Of a DNA stretch of 64,000 nucleotides, positions 1 to 7,858 are shown piece after piece (positions within the stretch are counted from its first letter, which is position 1; each line of letters begins with the position of its first letter). The position numbers and the translations under genes are program-made. This DNA is from Catellatospora vulcania (GTDB lineage: Bacteria; Actinomycetota; Actinomycetes; Mycobacteriales; Micromonosporaceae), in contig NZ_WARX01000007.1 of NCBI RefSeq assembly GCF_009720385.1, forward strand, positions 124,001 through 188,000. The letters are read 5' to 3'. The notes below the pieces were generated by a model, which was given only the letters and a program-made list of their open reading frames with translations, did not search any database and was not told the origin of the DNA.

Positions 1-1
1 G

Positions 2-583
2 GACAACCTGGCGCTGTTCCGCGCGGTGTTCGCCGGTGCGCCGGAGGGCCTGGCCGCGTTCCTGGCGCCGATGCCGCGGCAGGCGGGCGCGCTGCCGGTG
101 ACCGTGAGCTGGCACGGCAAGGAGGACTGCGCGACGTTCACCGACGGCGAGTGGACCGGCACTGCGACGGTGTCGGGCACGCTCCGGGTGGCCGGCGCGA
201 CGCTGCGGCCGGTCGGCGGTGATGTGACGTTCCGGCTGGTCGTTGCCGGTGGCAACGTGGTCGACGGCGAGGTGGGCCAGCTGACCGAGCTGTCCGGCAA
301 GGCAGGCGGCAAGCAGGTCGCGGCGACGCTGGACGGCGGTGGCCGACCGGCGGGCTCCGCCGCGGCGGCGAGCCTCGCGTACACCGGCAGCACCCTGGAA
401 TGGGGTGTCGGCGACCGGCCGGTCACCACGACACGGCTGGCGGTCGACGGGCGGTTCACGCCGCGGGCCGGTGACTGCTCGACGCTGACCGGTGACCTGT
501 CGCTGTCGGTTCGCGGAGCGCGAGCCGCCGACGGGATCTCCGGCACCCTCACGGCAGGGTTCACGGCCACCAGCGCCGGATGA
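2..583 (+). CDS. hypothetical protein, 5' end outside window
   Basis: The frame is open from base 2, so the gene starts before the window; an internal GTG at 26 need not be the start. The visible 193 residues are rich in Gly, Thr, Ala and Val and alternate short beta-like stretches with turns. Two cysteines (in KEDCATF and AGDCSTL) sit about 115 residues apart and could pair if the protein is exported. The two halves resemble each other weakly (both contain a C-[AS]-T-[FL]-T pattern followed by a beta-like run), which suggests two copies of a beta-domain. I do not recognise the family. The stop at 581-583 is followed by about 285 nt of regulatory DNA. Confidence 0.6.
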   Translation, partial: DNLALFRAVFAGAPEGLAAFLAPMPRQAGALPVTVSWHGKEDCATFTDGEWTGTATVSGTLRVAGATLRPVGGDVTFRLVVAGGNVVDGEVGQLTELSGKAGGKQVAATLDGGGRPAGSAAAASLAYTGSTLEWGVGDRPVTTTRLAVDGRFTPRAGDCSTLTGDLSLSVRGARAADGISGTLTAGFTATSAG

Positions 584-636
584 GGGCAGGCTGCGGCCGC
601 ACGGTCGACGGTCGCACTGTACGATGTGGACCGTTC

Positions 637-652
637 TCGAACATGTGTTCTA
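637..652. promoter_or_regulatory. LexA/SOS-box-like palindrome
   Basis: The sequence TCGAACATGTGTTCTA matches the actinobacterial LexA pattern TCGAAC-N4-GTTCGA at all but one position of the arms. It lies 32 nt upstream of the -35-like hexamer of the globin promoter, in an AT-rich stretch. SOS control of this cluster is inference; the palindrome itself is seen directly. Confidence 0.45.
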
Positions 653-683
653 AAACACACACCGTATATTAACCGACTACTGG

Positions 684-712
684 TTGACACCAAAGTGATG
701 CATCTATATATC
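684..712 (+). promoter_or_regulatory. candidate promoter of the globin cluster
   Basis: A perfect TTGACA (684-689) is followed after 17 nt by TATATC (707-712). It is the only AT-rich promoter-like stretch before the globin gene and would give a leader of about 150 nt, which contains the paired palindromes at 729-771. Confidence 0.45.
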
Positions 713-728
713 CTGCTAGTGCGCGGAT

Positions 729-771
729 AACCAGTGGTTTGATTGGCGGCCTTCGGGCAAACCGCTGGTTT
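729..771. promoter_or_regulatory. two similar palindromes, probable operators
   Basis: AACCAGTGGTT (729-739) and AAACCGCTGGTTT (759-771) are both inverted repeats of the form AACC-N3-GGTT. Their centres are 31 bp apart, about three helical turns, so a dimer-of-dimers could bind on one face. A looser relative with AACC and GGTT arms spans 671-685. They lie just downstream of the candidate promoter, as expected of repressor sites. The regulator is unknown; the EspR-like protein at 3122 is a candidate. Confidence 0.45.
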
Positions 772-868
772 TGCCGGTGTGCTCCACCACGTCCGAACCG
801 GGTGCGGGCCCGGACCGGGCGAATGCCGGCTCCGCGCAGCTCACCACTGCGATGACGGAGGCGGAACA

Positions 869-1264
869 ATGTCAGACAGTCCAGGAGCGACCACCACGGC
901 CAGCGCGTACGACCTCATCGGCGGCGCGCCGTCGGTGCGCGAGGCGGTTGACCGGCTCTACACCTACCTGCTCGCCGACGAGCAGCTCGCCGACTACTTC
1001 GACGGGATCGACCTGCCCAGGCTCAAGAGCCACATGGTCGCGCTGCTCACCCACGTGCTCGGCGGCCCCACCGGCTATCCGGTGGAGAACCTCGGCCCCG
1101 CGCACGCCCGGCTGAACATCAGCGCGGCGCACTACGAGCGGGTCGCGCAGTACGCCGCCGGGGTGCTGTTCGAACTGCACGTCCCGATGGACGTCATCCT
1201 CCAGGTCGGACAGGTGCTGGCCAGCGTGCAGCCCCTGATCGTGGCCGAGCCGGCGGCGGCCTGA
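869..1264 (+). CDS. truncated haemoglobin (group I-like)
   Basis: A 131-residue small globin. It begins with the truncated-globin hallmark YDLIGGAPSVREAVDRLY, followed by a YLLADEQLADYFDGID segment (CD region) and LKSHMVALLTHVLGGP (E helix). The proximal histidine is expected around AHARLNISAAHYERV. Truncated globins of this type bind O2 and NO and typically detoxify NO or act as redox sensors. The ATG at 869 is chosen because GGAGGCGG lies 7-8 nt upstream and the globin fold starts here. The flavohemoprotein gene follows after 2 nt, so the two are almost certainly co-transcribed. Confidence 0.88.
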   Translation: MSDSPGATTTASAYDLIGGAPSVREAVDRLYTYLLADEQLADYFDGIDLPRLKSHMVALLTHVLGGPTGYPVENLGPAHARLNISAAHYERVAQYAAGVLFELHVPMDVILQVGQVLASVQPLIVAEPAAA

Positions 1265-1266
1265 GG

Positions 1267-2427
1267 ATGGACGCCGCGCGCCTGCAACGCAGCTTCGCCG
1301 TCGTGTCCGCACACGGCGACCGTGCCGCCCAGCACTTCTACGCCTTCCTCTTCGTGGCGTACCCGGAGCTGCGCGACCTGTTCCCGGTGTCCATGGCCGG
1401 CCAGCGGGACAAGCTGCTGCAGGCGCTGGGGCACGTCGTGTCGCACGTCGACCGGCTCGACCAGGCCGTGCCGTTTCTGGAAGGGCTGGGCCGCGATCAT
1501 CGCAAGTTCTCGGTGGTCGGGGCGCACTACGGACAGGTCGGGCAGGCGCTGCTGGCCACCCTGGAGCACTTCCTGGGCGACCAGTGGACCGACGACCTGG
1601 CCGCACAGTGGTCGGCGGCGTACGACCTGGTGTCGGGCACCATGCTGCGGGCGGCCGAGCACGCCGCCCGCAGCCAGCCCGCCTGGTGGACCGCGGACGT
1701 GCTGGAGCACGAGCGACGCGGCCCCGACCTGGCCGTGTTCACGGTGCGCCCGACCATGCCGCTGACCTACCGGCCCGGACAGTCGGTGGCACTGGAGTGC
1801 CCGCTGCGGCCGCGGGTCTGGCGCTTCCTGTCGCCCGCGAACACGCCGCGGGCCGACGGCACCATCGAATTCCACGTCCGCGCCCAGTCCGGCGGCGAGC
1901 TCAGCCCGGCCCTGGTGCATCAGCTGCGCGAGGGCGACCAGGTGCGGCTCGGGGCGCCGGTCGGACGGCAGCTCACCCTCACCCCCGGTGGCGGCCGGGA
2001 CCTGCTGCTGATCGCCGCGGGCACCGGCCTGGCCCCGATGCGGGCCCTGGTCGAACAGGTCGAGGTCGAGACCGCCGCGGGTGTGCCGGCCCGGTCCGTG
2101 CAGCTGTTCGCGGGCGCGCGCAGCGTCGGCGACCTCTACGACCTGCCGACCCTGCGCGGCCTGGCGGCGGCGCACCGCTGGCTGAGCGTGCTGCCGGTGA
2201 CGCCGGAGGAGCGCGGCGGCGACGACGTGCTCGGCGCGGCGCTGCGCACCAGTCGGCTGGCCGAGCGAGAGGTGTACGTGTGCGGCCCGCCCGCGCTGGC
2301 CGGGCAGGCGCACGACGCGCTCGCCGCCGCCGGCGTGCCCGCCGCGCAGATCCATCTGGAGGACTACGACGGCACGCGTTACCTGCCGTCTCCGGAGCCC
2401 GCGGCGAGCACCGCCGCGGCCCGCTGA
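1267..2427 (+). CDS. hmp: flavohemoprotein (NO dioxygenase-like)
   Basis: 386 residues with the Hmp architecture. The globin domain (about 1-135) has the proximal-His segment GRDHRKF near 80. The ferredoxin-reductase FAD domain (about 145-240) has RPGQSVALECP and WRFLSPAN, a variant of the usual RxYS FAD motif. The NAD-binding domain (about 245-375) has LLIAAGTGLAPM and YVCGPP. Such enzymes oxidise NO to nitrate with O2 and NAD(P)H in the cytoplasm. Pairing with a truncated globin two bases upstream suggests a nitrosative-stress unit. The start ATG lies only 2 nt after the previous stop, so translation is probably coupled. Confidence 0.9.
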   Translation: MDAARLQRSFAVVSAHGDRAAQHFYAFLFVAYPELRDLFPVSMAGQRDKLLQALGHVVSHVDRLDQAVPFLEGLGRDHRKFSVVGAHYGQVGQALLATLEHFLGDQWTDDLAAQWSAAYDLVSGTMLRAAEHAARSQPAWWTADVLEHERRGPDLAVFTVRPTMPLTYRPGQSVALECPLRPRVWRFLSPANTPRADGTIEFHVRAQSGGELSPALVHQLREGDQVRLGAPVGRQLTLTPGGGRDLLLIAAGTGLAPMRALVEQVEVETAAGVPARSVQLFAGARSVGDLYDLPTLRGLAAAHRWLSVLPVTPEERGGDDVLGAALRTSRLAEREVYVCGPPALAGQAHDALAAAGVPAAQIHLEDYDGTRYLPSPEPAASTAAAR

Positions 2428-2455
2428 CCACCGGCCCGATGACCCAGGGGGACAA

Positions 2456-3079
2456 GTGAGCACTGTCAGCGCGTACGAGCAGCCGGACCTGCGCAAGCGG
2501 GTGCCGCACACGCCGGAGTCGATCGTCCGGCACCACCTGCCCGACGCCACCGGGCGGCGGCGCGGCTACGACAAGGAGGCGGTGGACCGGCTGCGGCGCA
2601 CGCTGGCCGAGGACGTCGACGCGCTCAACGCCTACATCGTGGCCCAGCAGGCGGAGCTGGACCGGGTCAAGCGGCTCGGGGACCGGCTGCAGCCCGTCGA
2701 CCCGGCAGCGCGGGCCCGGCAGGTCGCCGCGGAGGCGGTCACCCTCACCGCCCGCGCGCAGGCCCAGGCCGACACCGTGATCGCGGCCGCGCAGCAGCAG
2801 AGCCGGCTCATCGTGGAGAGCGCGGAGAAGCAGGCCGCGCACATCCTGGAGGCCGCCCGCCGCGACGCCGACCGGGCCGCGGCCAGCTACCGCGCCAGCG
2901 CCGGGGTCGGGTACAGCCCGGACCGGGAGCGCCAGGCCCGCGACGTGGCGATGCTGGCGACCTGCCTGCGTTCGCTGGAGGCGGCCCGGTCGAACCTGCC
3001 CGCCATCGAGGCGCAGTTCGACGCGGTGATCATGGCGTTCGCGCACCAGCTGCAGCACCTGACTCCGTCGCCCGACTGA
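2456..3079 (+). CDS. DivIVA-like coiled-coil protein
   Basis: 207 residues. The segment GYDKEAVDRLRRTLAEDVDALN (about 38-60) resembles the DivIVA N-terminal signature, in which a GYD turn is followed by an amphipathic helix. It leads into a long Ala/Gln/Glu/Arg-rich coiled coil (about 60-155) and a helical tail. Family members self-assemble at membranes and organise polar growth or septation; the role beside haemoglobin genes is unknown. The GTG start follows AGGGGGA by 4 nt, 28 nt after the flavohemoprotein stop, so it is likely in the same operon. Confidence 0.7.
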   Translation: MSTVSAYEQPDLRKRVPHTPESIVRHHLPDATGRRRGYDKEAVDRLRRTLAEDVDALNAYIVAQQAELDRVKRLGDRLQPVDPAARARQVAAEAVTLTARAQAQADTVIAAAQQQSRLIVESAEKQAAHILEAARRDADRAAASYRASAGVGYSPDRERQARDVAMLATCLRSLEAARSNLPAIEAQFDAVIMAFAHQLQHLTPSPD

Positions 3080-3121
3080 GCCGCGGACCGCCGACGATGT
3101 CGTGTCCAAAATGGAGTGAAC

Positions 3122-3559
3122 ATGACCGGCCCGGCCTGCCCGTCCGATGATGTCCAGATGCATGCACGATCCGTGTTGCCGATGTTCGCGCAGCGTTACA
3201 ACCGCCTGCTGGACGCGATCCAGCCCGACGGGGTACGCCAGACCGACGAGATGGTCGCCCGTGCCGTCGACGTGTCCGCGCAGTACATCGGCATGCTGCG
3301 TACCGGCAAGCGCACCAACCCGGGCCACGAGCTGGTCGGGCGGATCGCGGCCCACTTCGGCGTGGACGTGGCCTACTTCCTCGACCCCGAACGGGCCGCG
3401 GCCGTCGACCGGGAACTGGAGCTGCTCGGCGCGCTGCGCGACACCAAGGTGCGCCGGCTGCTGCACCGGATGAACGGCCTGTCCCCGGCGAGCCTCGACC
3501 TCGCCGCCGAGGTCGTCGAGCGGCTGCGCCACCTGGAAGGCCTCTACGACGACGAGTAA
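3122..3559 (+). CDS. EspR-like XRE-family nucleoid/regulatory protein
   Basis: 145 residues. An N-terminal helix-turn-helix (about 30-75, with SAQYIGMLRTGKRTNP) is followed by AAHFGVDVAYFLD and a C-terminal helical dimerisation region (LGALRDTKVRRLLHRM...). The order and the RTGKRTNP motif match mycobacterial EspR, which carries the equivalent LRSGNRTNP. EspR-type proteins bind DNA at many sites and bridge it. ATG 3122 is preferred over GTG 3116 because GGAG at 3113-3116 is correctly spaced only for the former. It probably ends the globin operon and is a candidate ligand of the palindromes at 729-771. Confidence 0.75.
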   Translation: MTGPACPSDDVQMHARSVLPMFAQRYNRLLDAIQPDGVRQTDEMVARAVDVSAQYIGMLRTGKRTNPGHELVGRIAAHFGVDVAYFLDPERAAAVDRELELLGALRDTKVRRLLHRMNGLSPASLDLAAEVVERLRHLEGLYDDE

Positions 3560-3642
3560 ACGAACGGTAACCTGCCCGTGGAACACTTCGGCTCGCGGCG
3601 GGCCACCGGAGCCGGCGCGACGGCAGTCATTGAGGCGGTCAC

Positions 3643-3987
3643 GTGGCGGATCACACGGTGCACCGGCTCTCCACGCCGCTGGGCCTGACGGCGAACCTGA
3701 CGATCGGCGCGCTCGTGCATGTGCTCGCCGCGCTCGTCTACGGTTCGCTTTCCATGCTGCTGCGGCTGGAGGGCTGCGACAGGGCGGGCGGGCTGGCCGC
3801 GGGCTGGGTGCTAGCCGTGCTGCTGGACCTGCTGCTCGGCGGGGTGCTGCTGGCGGGCGCGCTGCGCCGCACCGACGGCAACCGGTGGGCGGTGCTGGCC
3901 GGCTGGGCGGTTAGCCTGGTGCCGTTCGTGGCGCTCGCGGGTATGGCGATGAGGTATCTCGCGACCCTGCCCGGCAGCTGCGCCTAG
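3643..3987 (+). CDS. small four-helix membrane protein
   Basis: 114 residues with about three to four hydrophobic segments: LTIGALVHVLAALVYGSL, AAGWVLAVLLDLLLGGVLL, WAVLAGWAVSLVPFVAL and a short C-terminal stretch. It resembles generic small inner-membrane proteins of actinomycetes; the function is unknown. The GTG start follows GAGGCGG. Its stop codon overlaps the GTG start of the serine hydrolase by one base, so the two are translationally coupled. Confidence 0.7.
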   Translation: MADHTVHRLSTPLGLTANLTIGALVHVLAALVYGSLSMLLRLEGCDRAGGLAAGWVLAVLLDLLLGGVLLAGALRRTDGNRWAVLAGWAVSLVPFVALAGMAMRYLATLPGSCA

Positions 3988-4937
3988 TGCCGGCGGACGA
4001 GGTCGGGCGGCTGGCGCGCGCGTCGGGCTACGCGGCGGCCGATCCGCTGGCAGTGGGGATCTCGCGCCGGGGGCTGCCGCCGGTGTTCGTGTGCACAGGC
4101 CGCACGCCGACCGGGCAGCCGGTGTGCGAGGACACTCCCGTCTACGCCGCCTCGCTGTCCAAGCAGGTCACCGCCGCGCTGGTCGCGCTGGTCATGCGCC
4201 AGGGCGGCCTGGCCGTGGACGAGCCGCTGTCGCGGCGGCTGCCCGAGCTGCCTGGCTGGGCGGAGTCGGTGCGCCTGCGTCACCTGCTGCACCACGCCGG
4301 CGGCCTGCCCGGCGACGACTCGGTCGACCGCGCCCTGACCGGAGACCGGACCACGGCCGGTGTGCTGGCCGCGCTGCGCGCGCTGCCCGAGCCCGCACTC
4401 CCGCCCGGCACCGCGTACGCCTACTCCAACGCCGGTTACGTCTGCCTCGCCGAGGCGGTGCGGCGGGCCGCCGGGACCGACCTGCCGGCGCTCGCCGAGG
4501 AGCTGCTGTTCAAGCCGCTGGGGTTGACGTCGACCCGGTTCTGGGACGGCCCGGAGCCGTGTCCGCCGGGGGCTGAGCCGCTGTCGCCGGCCCATCCCGC
4601 ACCGCTGTCGCTGGGCGACGGCGGCGTCTGGAGCACCACCGGAGACCTGCTGCGCTGGGCCGATGCGCTCAACGACGGGCAACTCGGGGTCAGCGGGCTG
4701 CTGCAGGCGCCGGGCCGCCTCGACGACGGCACGACGCTGGACTACGCGTGGGGCATGGGGGTGCGCCGACGCCACGGGCTGACGGTGTACCGCCACGGCG
4801 GCGGCTGGCCTGGCGTGCGCGTCTTGTCGGCCAGGGTGCCCGACCGCGGGCTGAGCATCGTCGTCACCGCGATCGGCGACGACACCGAGCGCGCGGCGGC
4901 GCTCACCGACGGCCTGCTCGACCTGCTGCTGAGCTAA
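3987..4937 (+). CDS. beta-lactamase-fold serine hydrolase (class C/PBP family)
   Basis: 316 residues with the three active-site elements of the beta-lactamase/esterase superfamily: the nucleophile SxxK as ASLSKQ (about residue 53), YxN as YAYSNAGY (about 147), and HGGG in the KTG position near 272. No signal peptide is evident, so it may be cytoplasmic or membrane-associated through its coupled partner. It could be a beta-lactamase, a D-aminopeptidase or an esterase; sequence alone does not decide. The GTG start overlaps the upstream stop. Confidence 0.82.
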   Translation: MPADEVGRLARASGYAAADPLAVGISRRGLPPVFVCTGRTPTGQPVCEDTPVYAASLSKQVTAALVALVMRQGGLAVDEPLSRRLPELPGWAESVRLRHLLHHAGGLPGDDSVDRALTGDRTTAGVLAALRALPEPALPPGTAYAYSNAGYVCLAEAVRRAAGTDLPALAEELLFKPLGLTSTRFWDGPEPCPPGAEPLSPAHPAPLSLGDGGVWSTTGDLLRWADALNDGQLGVSGLLQAPGRLDDGTTLDYAWGMGVRRRHGLTVYRHGGGWPGVRVLSARVPDRGLSIVVTAIGDDTERAAALTDGLLDLLLS

Positions 4938-4945
4938 TACCGGGT

Positions 4946-4974
4946 TTGACTTATATAAGCGAGGGCTGTAGCTT
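4946..4974 (+). promoter_or_regulatory. promoter with embedded palindrome for the ArsR gene
   Basis: TTGACT (4946-4951) and TAGCTT (4969-4974), 17 nt apart, end six bases before the GTG at 4981, which suggests a leaderless transcript. The perfect 10-bp palindrome CTTATATAAG (4950-4959) sits between the two hexamers, where a bound ArsR dimer would block RNA polymerase. Autoregulation is inferred. Confidence 0.5.
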
Positions 4975-4980
4975 CGGTCC

Positions 4981-5361
4981 GTGCACGCCTTCGACGTACT
5001 CGGGGACCCGGTCCGGCGCCGGATCCTCGAACTGCTGGCCGGCGGGGAGCGGGCGGCCGGGGCGCTGACCGAGGTCGTCCAGGCGGAGTTCGGCATCTCG
5101 CAGCCCGCGGTGTCGCAACACCTCAAGGTGCTGCGCGACAACGGCTTCGCGACCGTGCGCGCCGAAGGAACCCGCCGGCTGTACACGGTTGACACCACCC
5201 CGTTAAGGGAAGTGGACAGCTGGCTGGACCACTTCCGCGGGTTCTGGAACCAGCGCCTGGACGCGCTGGGCACCGAACTCGCCCGGGGCCGCCGGGAACG
5301 CCGCCTGCCGGCACGACAGGACAAGGAGAAGCCCGATGAAGGACATCACCGAGCAGCTTGA
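4981..5361 (+). CDS. ArsR-family repressor
   Basis: 126 residues with a winged helix typical of the ArsR family: VLGDPVRRRILELLAGG, then the recognition helix in ISQPAVSQHLKVLRDNGF, and the wing RAEGTRRLYTVD. No metal-binding CxC motif is present. It belongs to the non-metal group that is usually encoded with SRPBCC proteins, as here: the downstream SRPBCC gene begins inside its last codons (26-nt overlap). It probably represses its own operon through the palindrome at 4950-4959. Confidence 0.88.
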   Translation: MHAFDVLGDPVRRRILELLAGGERAAGALTEVVQAEFGISQPAVSQHLKVLRDNGFATVRAEGTRRLYTVDTTPLREVDSWLDHFRGFWNQRLDALGTELARGRRERRLPARQDKEKPDEGHHRAA

Positions 5362-5953
5362 GGCGATCCGGCGCGAGGTCGCCCGGCGCGACGGCGACGC
5401 GGGCGAGACGGTCGCCGTGCTGGTGCGACGGACCTACCAGGCCGACGCCGACGACGTCTGGGACGCGATCACCAGCAAGGAGCGCCTGCCGCGCTGGTTC
5501 GCCCCGGTCAGCGGCGACTTCCGCGAGGGCGGCAGCTTCCAGGTCGAGAACATGGCCTCCGGCGACATCCTGCGATGCCGCCCGCCGGAGCTGCTGCGGA
5601 TGACATACGGCGGCCCGACCAGCATCGTCGAGGTGCGGCTGACCCCATCCGGCGCGGACGCCACCGACCTGGAGGTCGAGCACACCGTGCCGATCGAGAT
5701 GGCGGGCAGCGGCGCGGGCGCGCTCTACGTCGGCCCCGGCTGGGACCAGGGCCTGCTCATGCTGGCCCGCCACCTCGGCGGCGAGCCGACCGACGACCCG
5801 CTCGCCGACCAGAACTCCCTGGCCGGGCAGGAGTTCTCCCGGCGCTCCATCCAGGCCTGGGCCGACGCCATCCGCGCCGCCGGCGCCGCCACCGAGGACG
5901 AGACCACCGCCGCGGTGACCGCGGCCGCCACGCACTTCGCCCCTGACCTCTGA
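5336..5953 (+). CDS. SRPBCC/AHSA1-like domain protein
   Basis: 205 residues. The START/AHSA1 signature is clear: LVRRTYQADADDVWDAITSKERLPRWFAPVSG, then REGGSFQVENMASGDILRC. The family forms a hydrophobic pocket for small ligands; proteins encoded with ArsR partners are usually uncharacterised stress or detoxification factors. AAGGAG lies about 9 nt before the ATG. The ligand is unknown. Confidence 0.85.
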   Translation: MKDITEQLEAIRREVARRDGDAGETVAVLVRRTYQADADDVWDAITSKERLPRWFAPVSGDFREGGSFQVENMASGDILRCRPPELLRMTYGGPTSIVEVRLTPSGADATDLEVEHTVPIEMAGSGAGALYVGPGWDQGLLMLARHLGGEPTDDPLADQNSLAGQEFSRRSIQAWADAIRAAGAATEDETTAAVTAAATHFAPDL

Positions 5954-5999
5954 CGGTCGCTGCCCCACGCGCCGAAGATCGACGTCCTATCATGCGTGA

Positions 6000-6806
6000 A
6001 TGACTGATCGCCCCGTCGCCCTCATCACCGGAGGCGGCGGCGCCATCGGCGCCGCCTTCGCCCGACAGCTCGCGGCCCGCGGCTACCACCCCGTCATCGC
6101 CGACCTCGATGCCGAAGCCGCGGCCACCGTGGCCGCCGAGGTCGGCGGCACCGCCCATGGCCTCGACGTCAGCGACCACCAGGCCAACCGGGATCTCGTC
6201 GACACCATCCTGAGCAGGCACGGCCGCCTCGACACCGTCTGCCTGCACGCCGGCGTCCCCACCGGGCAGCGCGCCACCGAACCCCTCGACCTCATCCGCT
6301 ACCGGCGCGCCACCGCGGTCAACATCGACGGCGTCGTCTTCGGCATCGACGCCGCGCTGCCGGCCCTCAGCGTCCGCGGCGGCCACATCATCGTCACGTC
6401 CACCCTCGCCGTCCTCGACCCGAGCCGGGCCAACCCCCTCTACACGCTGACCAAGTCCGCCGTGCTCGGCTTCGTCCGCGCCCTGGCCAACCCCCTCAAG
6501 CCGCGCAACATCACCATCAACGCCCTGTGCCCCGGCTTCGTCGACACGCCGATGCTCGTCGCCCTGCGCCCGCTGCTGACCGAGCAGGGCTACCCCCTGC
6601 TCACCCCCGACGACGTCGCCGCCGCCATGGGCCACGTCATCGACACCGCAAGCACCGGCGACGCCTGGGCCCTCGTTCCCGGCCAGCCGCCGACCCGCTA
6701 CGAATACCTGCCCATCCCGCCGTCGCTCATGCCCGACGGCACCCCCGCGCCCGAGCTGCAGCTTCCCGCGCCTCTCGCGCCCACGCCCACGACAGGCCGA
6801 GTCTGA
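6000..6806 (+). CDS. short-chain dehydrogenase/reductase
   Basis: 268 residues, the usual SDR length. A Rossmann TGGGGAIGAAF motif (about 10-20) is followed by ADLDAEA (cofactor acidic residue), the catalytic serine in VTSTLA (about 139) and YTLTK (about 151-155). NAD is favoured by the aspartate after beta-2. TATCAT (5988-5993) lies 6 nt before the ATG, so the gene may be leaderless. The substrate cannot be told. Confidence 0.88.
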   Translation: MTDRPVALITGGGGAIGAAFARQLAARGYHPVIADLDAEAAATVAAEVGGTAHGLDVSDHQANRDLVDTILSRHGRLDTVCLHAGVPTGQRATEPLDLIRYRRATAVNIDGVVFGIDAALPALSVRGGHIIVTSTLAVLDPSRANPLYTLTKSAVLGFVRALANPLKPRNITINALCPGFVDTPMLVALRPLLTEQGYPLLTPDDVAAAMGHVIDTASTGDAWALVPGQPPTRYEYLPIPPSLMPDGTPAPELQLPAPLAPTPTTGRV

Positions 6807-6867
6807 TCGACAGCCGGCCGTAGGCCCGTCCTCAGGTCGCCGCGCCCGCTGCCGCCGTCGCGACGAG

Positions 6868-7722
6868 TCAGCCCACCACCAGGCGCAGCGGCCGCTGCTG
6901 TGGGCTGTTCAACCGGTCGAGGGCGGCGGAGGTCGCCGCGTCGGCGGGCAGGTAGACGAGCAGGCGCTGGTCGTCATCGGCGGACAGCTCCAGCGTCTCG
7001 TACGCCAGCCGGAGCACGCCGACCTCGGGATGGTCCAGCCGGAGGGCGCCGCTGGCCCTGCCCGGTGTGGGCACGGCGTCGACCCGCCGGGCGAAGGCGT
7101 CGCCCGCGGTGACCGTCAGCTCGTCGGCCAGTGCGGCCATGTGCGGGTCCGCCCGGAACGGACCCTGCTTGAGCGCGGCGACCAGCTCGTCGGCGACGTG
7201 GCCCCAGTCGGGGTAGGCGGTGCGGGCCCGGCTGTCGGTGAAGACGAACCGGGCGAGGTTCGGCAGCGCCGCGTCCAGCATGCCGATCGGCCGGGCCAGC
7301 CGGTCGTAGCCGGCGGTGTGGGCGACGATGTCGCTGAGCCGGTTGAGCAGCACCGCCGGGGTGGGCTCCAGGCGGTCGAGCAGGGCCTGCACGGTGGGAC
7401 GCACGGTGCGCGCCGGGGTGGTGTCGCCCCGGCAGTTGAAGCCGGGGTCGGCCGCCTTGGTGAGCCGGTGCAGGTGGACTCGCTCGCGGGCGCTCAGCCG
7501 CAGCGCGTCGGCCAGCGCGGACAGCACCTGCGGGGACGGCCTGCGGTCGCGTCCCTGTTCGAGCCGGGTCACATACTCCACGCTGACGCCGGCCAGCGCC
7601 GCCACCTCCGAGCGGCGCAGCCCGGCGGCCCGCCGTCGGGGCCCGGTGGGCAGTCCCACCTCGGCCGGGGTGACCGCTTCACGGCGTACCCGCAGGAACA
7701 GTCCGAGCTCGTTGTCGCTCAC
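6868..7722 (-). CDS. MmyB-like XRE-family regulator
   Basis: 284 residues. The N-terminal HTH (RRSEVAALAGVSVEYVTRLEQGRDRRPSPQ, about 35-65) is followed by a PAS-like MmyB ligand domain (about 105-275) with typical LNRLSDIVAHTAGY and LRLDHPEVGVLRL segments. The family often controls a divergently encoded oxidoreductase, and here an FAD-oxidoreductase gene starts 136 nt away on the other strand. GTG start. Confidence 0.85.
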   Translation of the reverse strand: MSDNELGLFLRVRREAVTPAEVGLPTGPRRRAAGLRRSEVAALAGVSVEYVTRLEQGRDRRPSPQVLSALADALRLSARERVHLHRLTKAADPGFNCRGDTTPARTVRPTVQALLDRLEPTPAVLLNRLSDIVAHTAGYDRLARPIGMLDAALPNLARFVFTDSRARTAYPDWGHVADELVAALKQGPFRADPHMAALADELTVTAGDAFARRVDAVPTPGRASGALRLDHPEVGVLRLAYETLELSADDDQRLLVYLPADAATSAALDRLNSPQQRPLRLVVG

Positions 7723-7858
7723 CGTTCGAACCTAACAGCGTGGGCGTCGCGGATGGTGTCCCTGCTGCTACCAGCCTCAGCCCGGCCTTCCTGACGGCAT
7801 CGGCCCCGGCCAGAGTCGTGGCAGGAAACAACTGCCGTCTTCGGGAGCGTGAGAAGTC

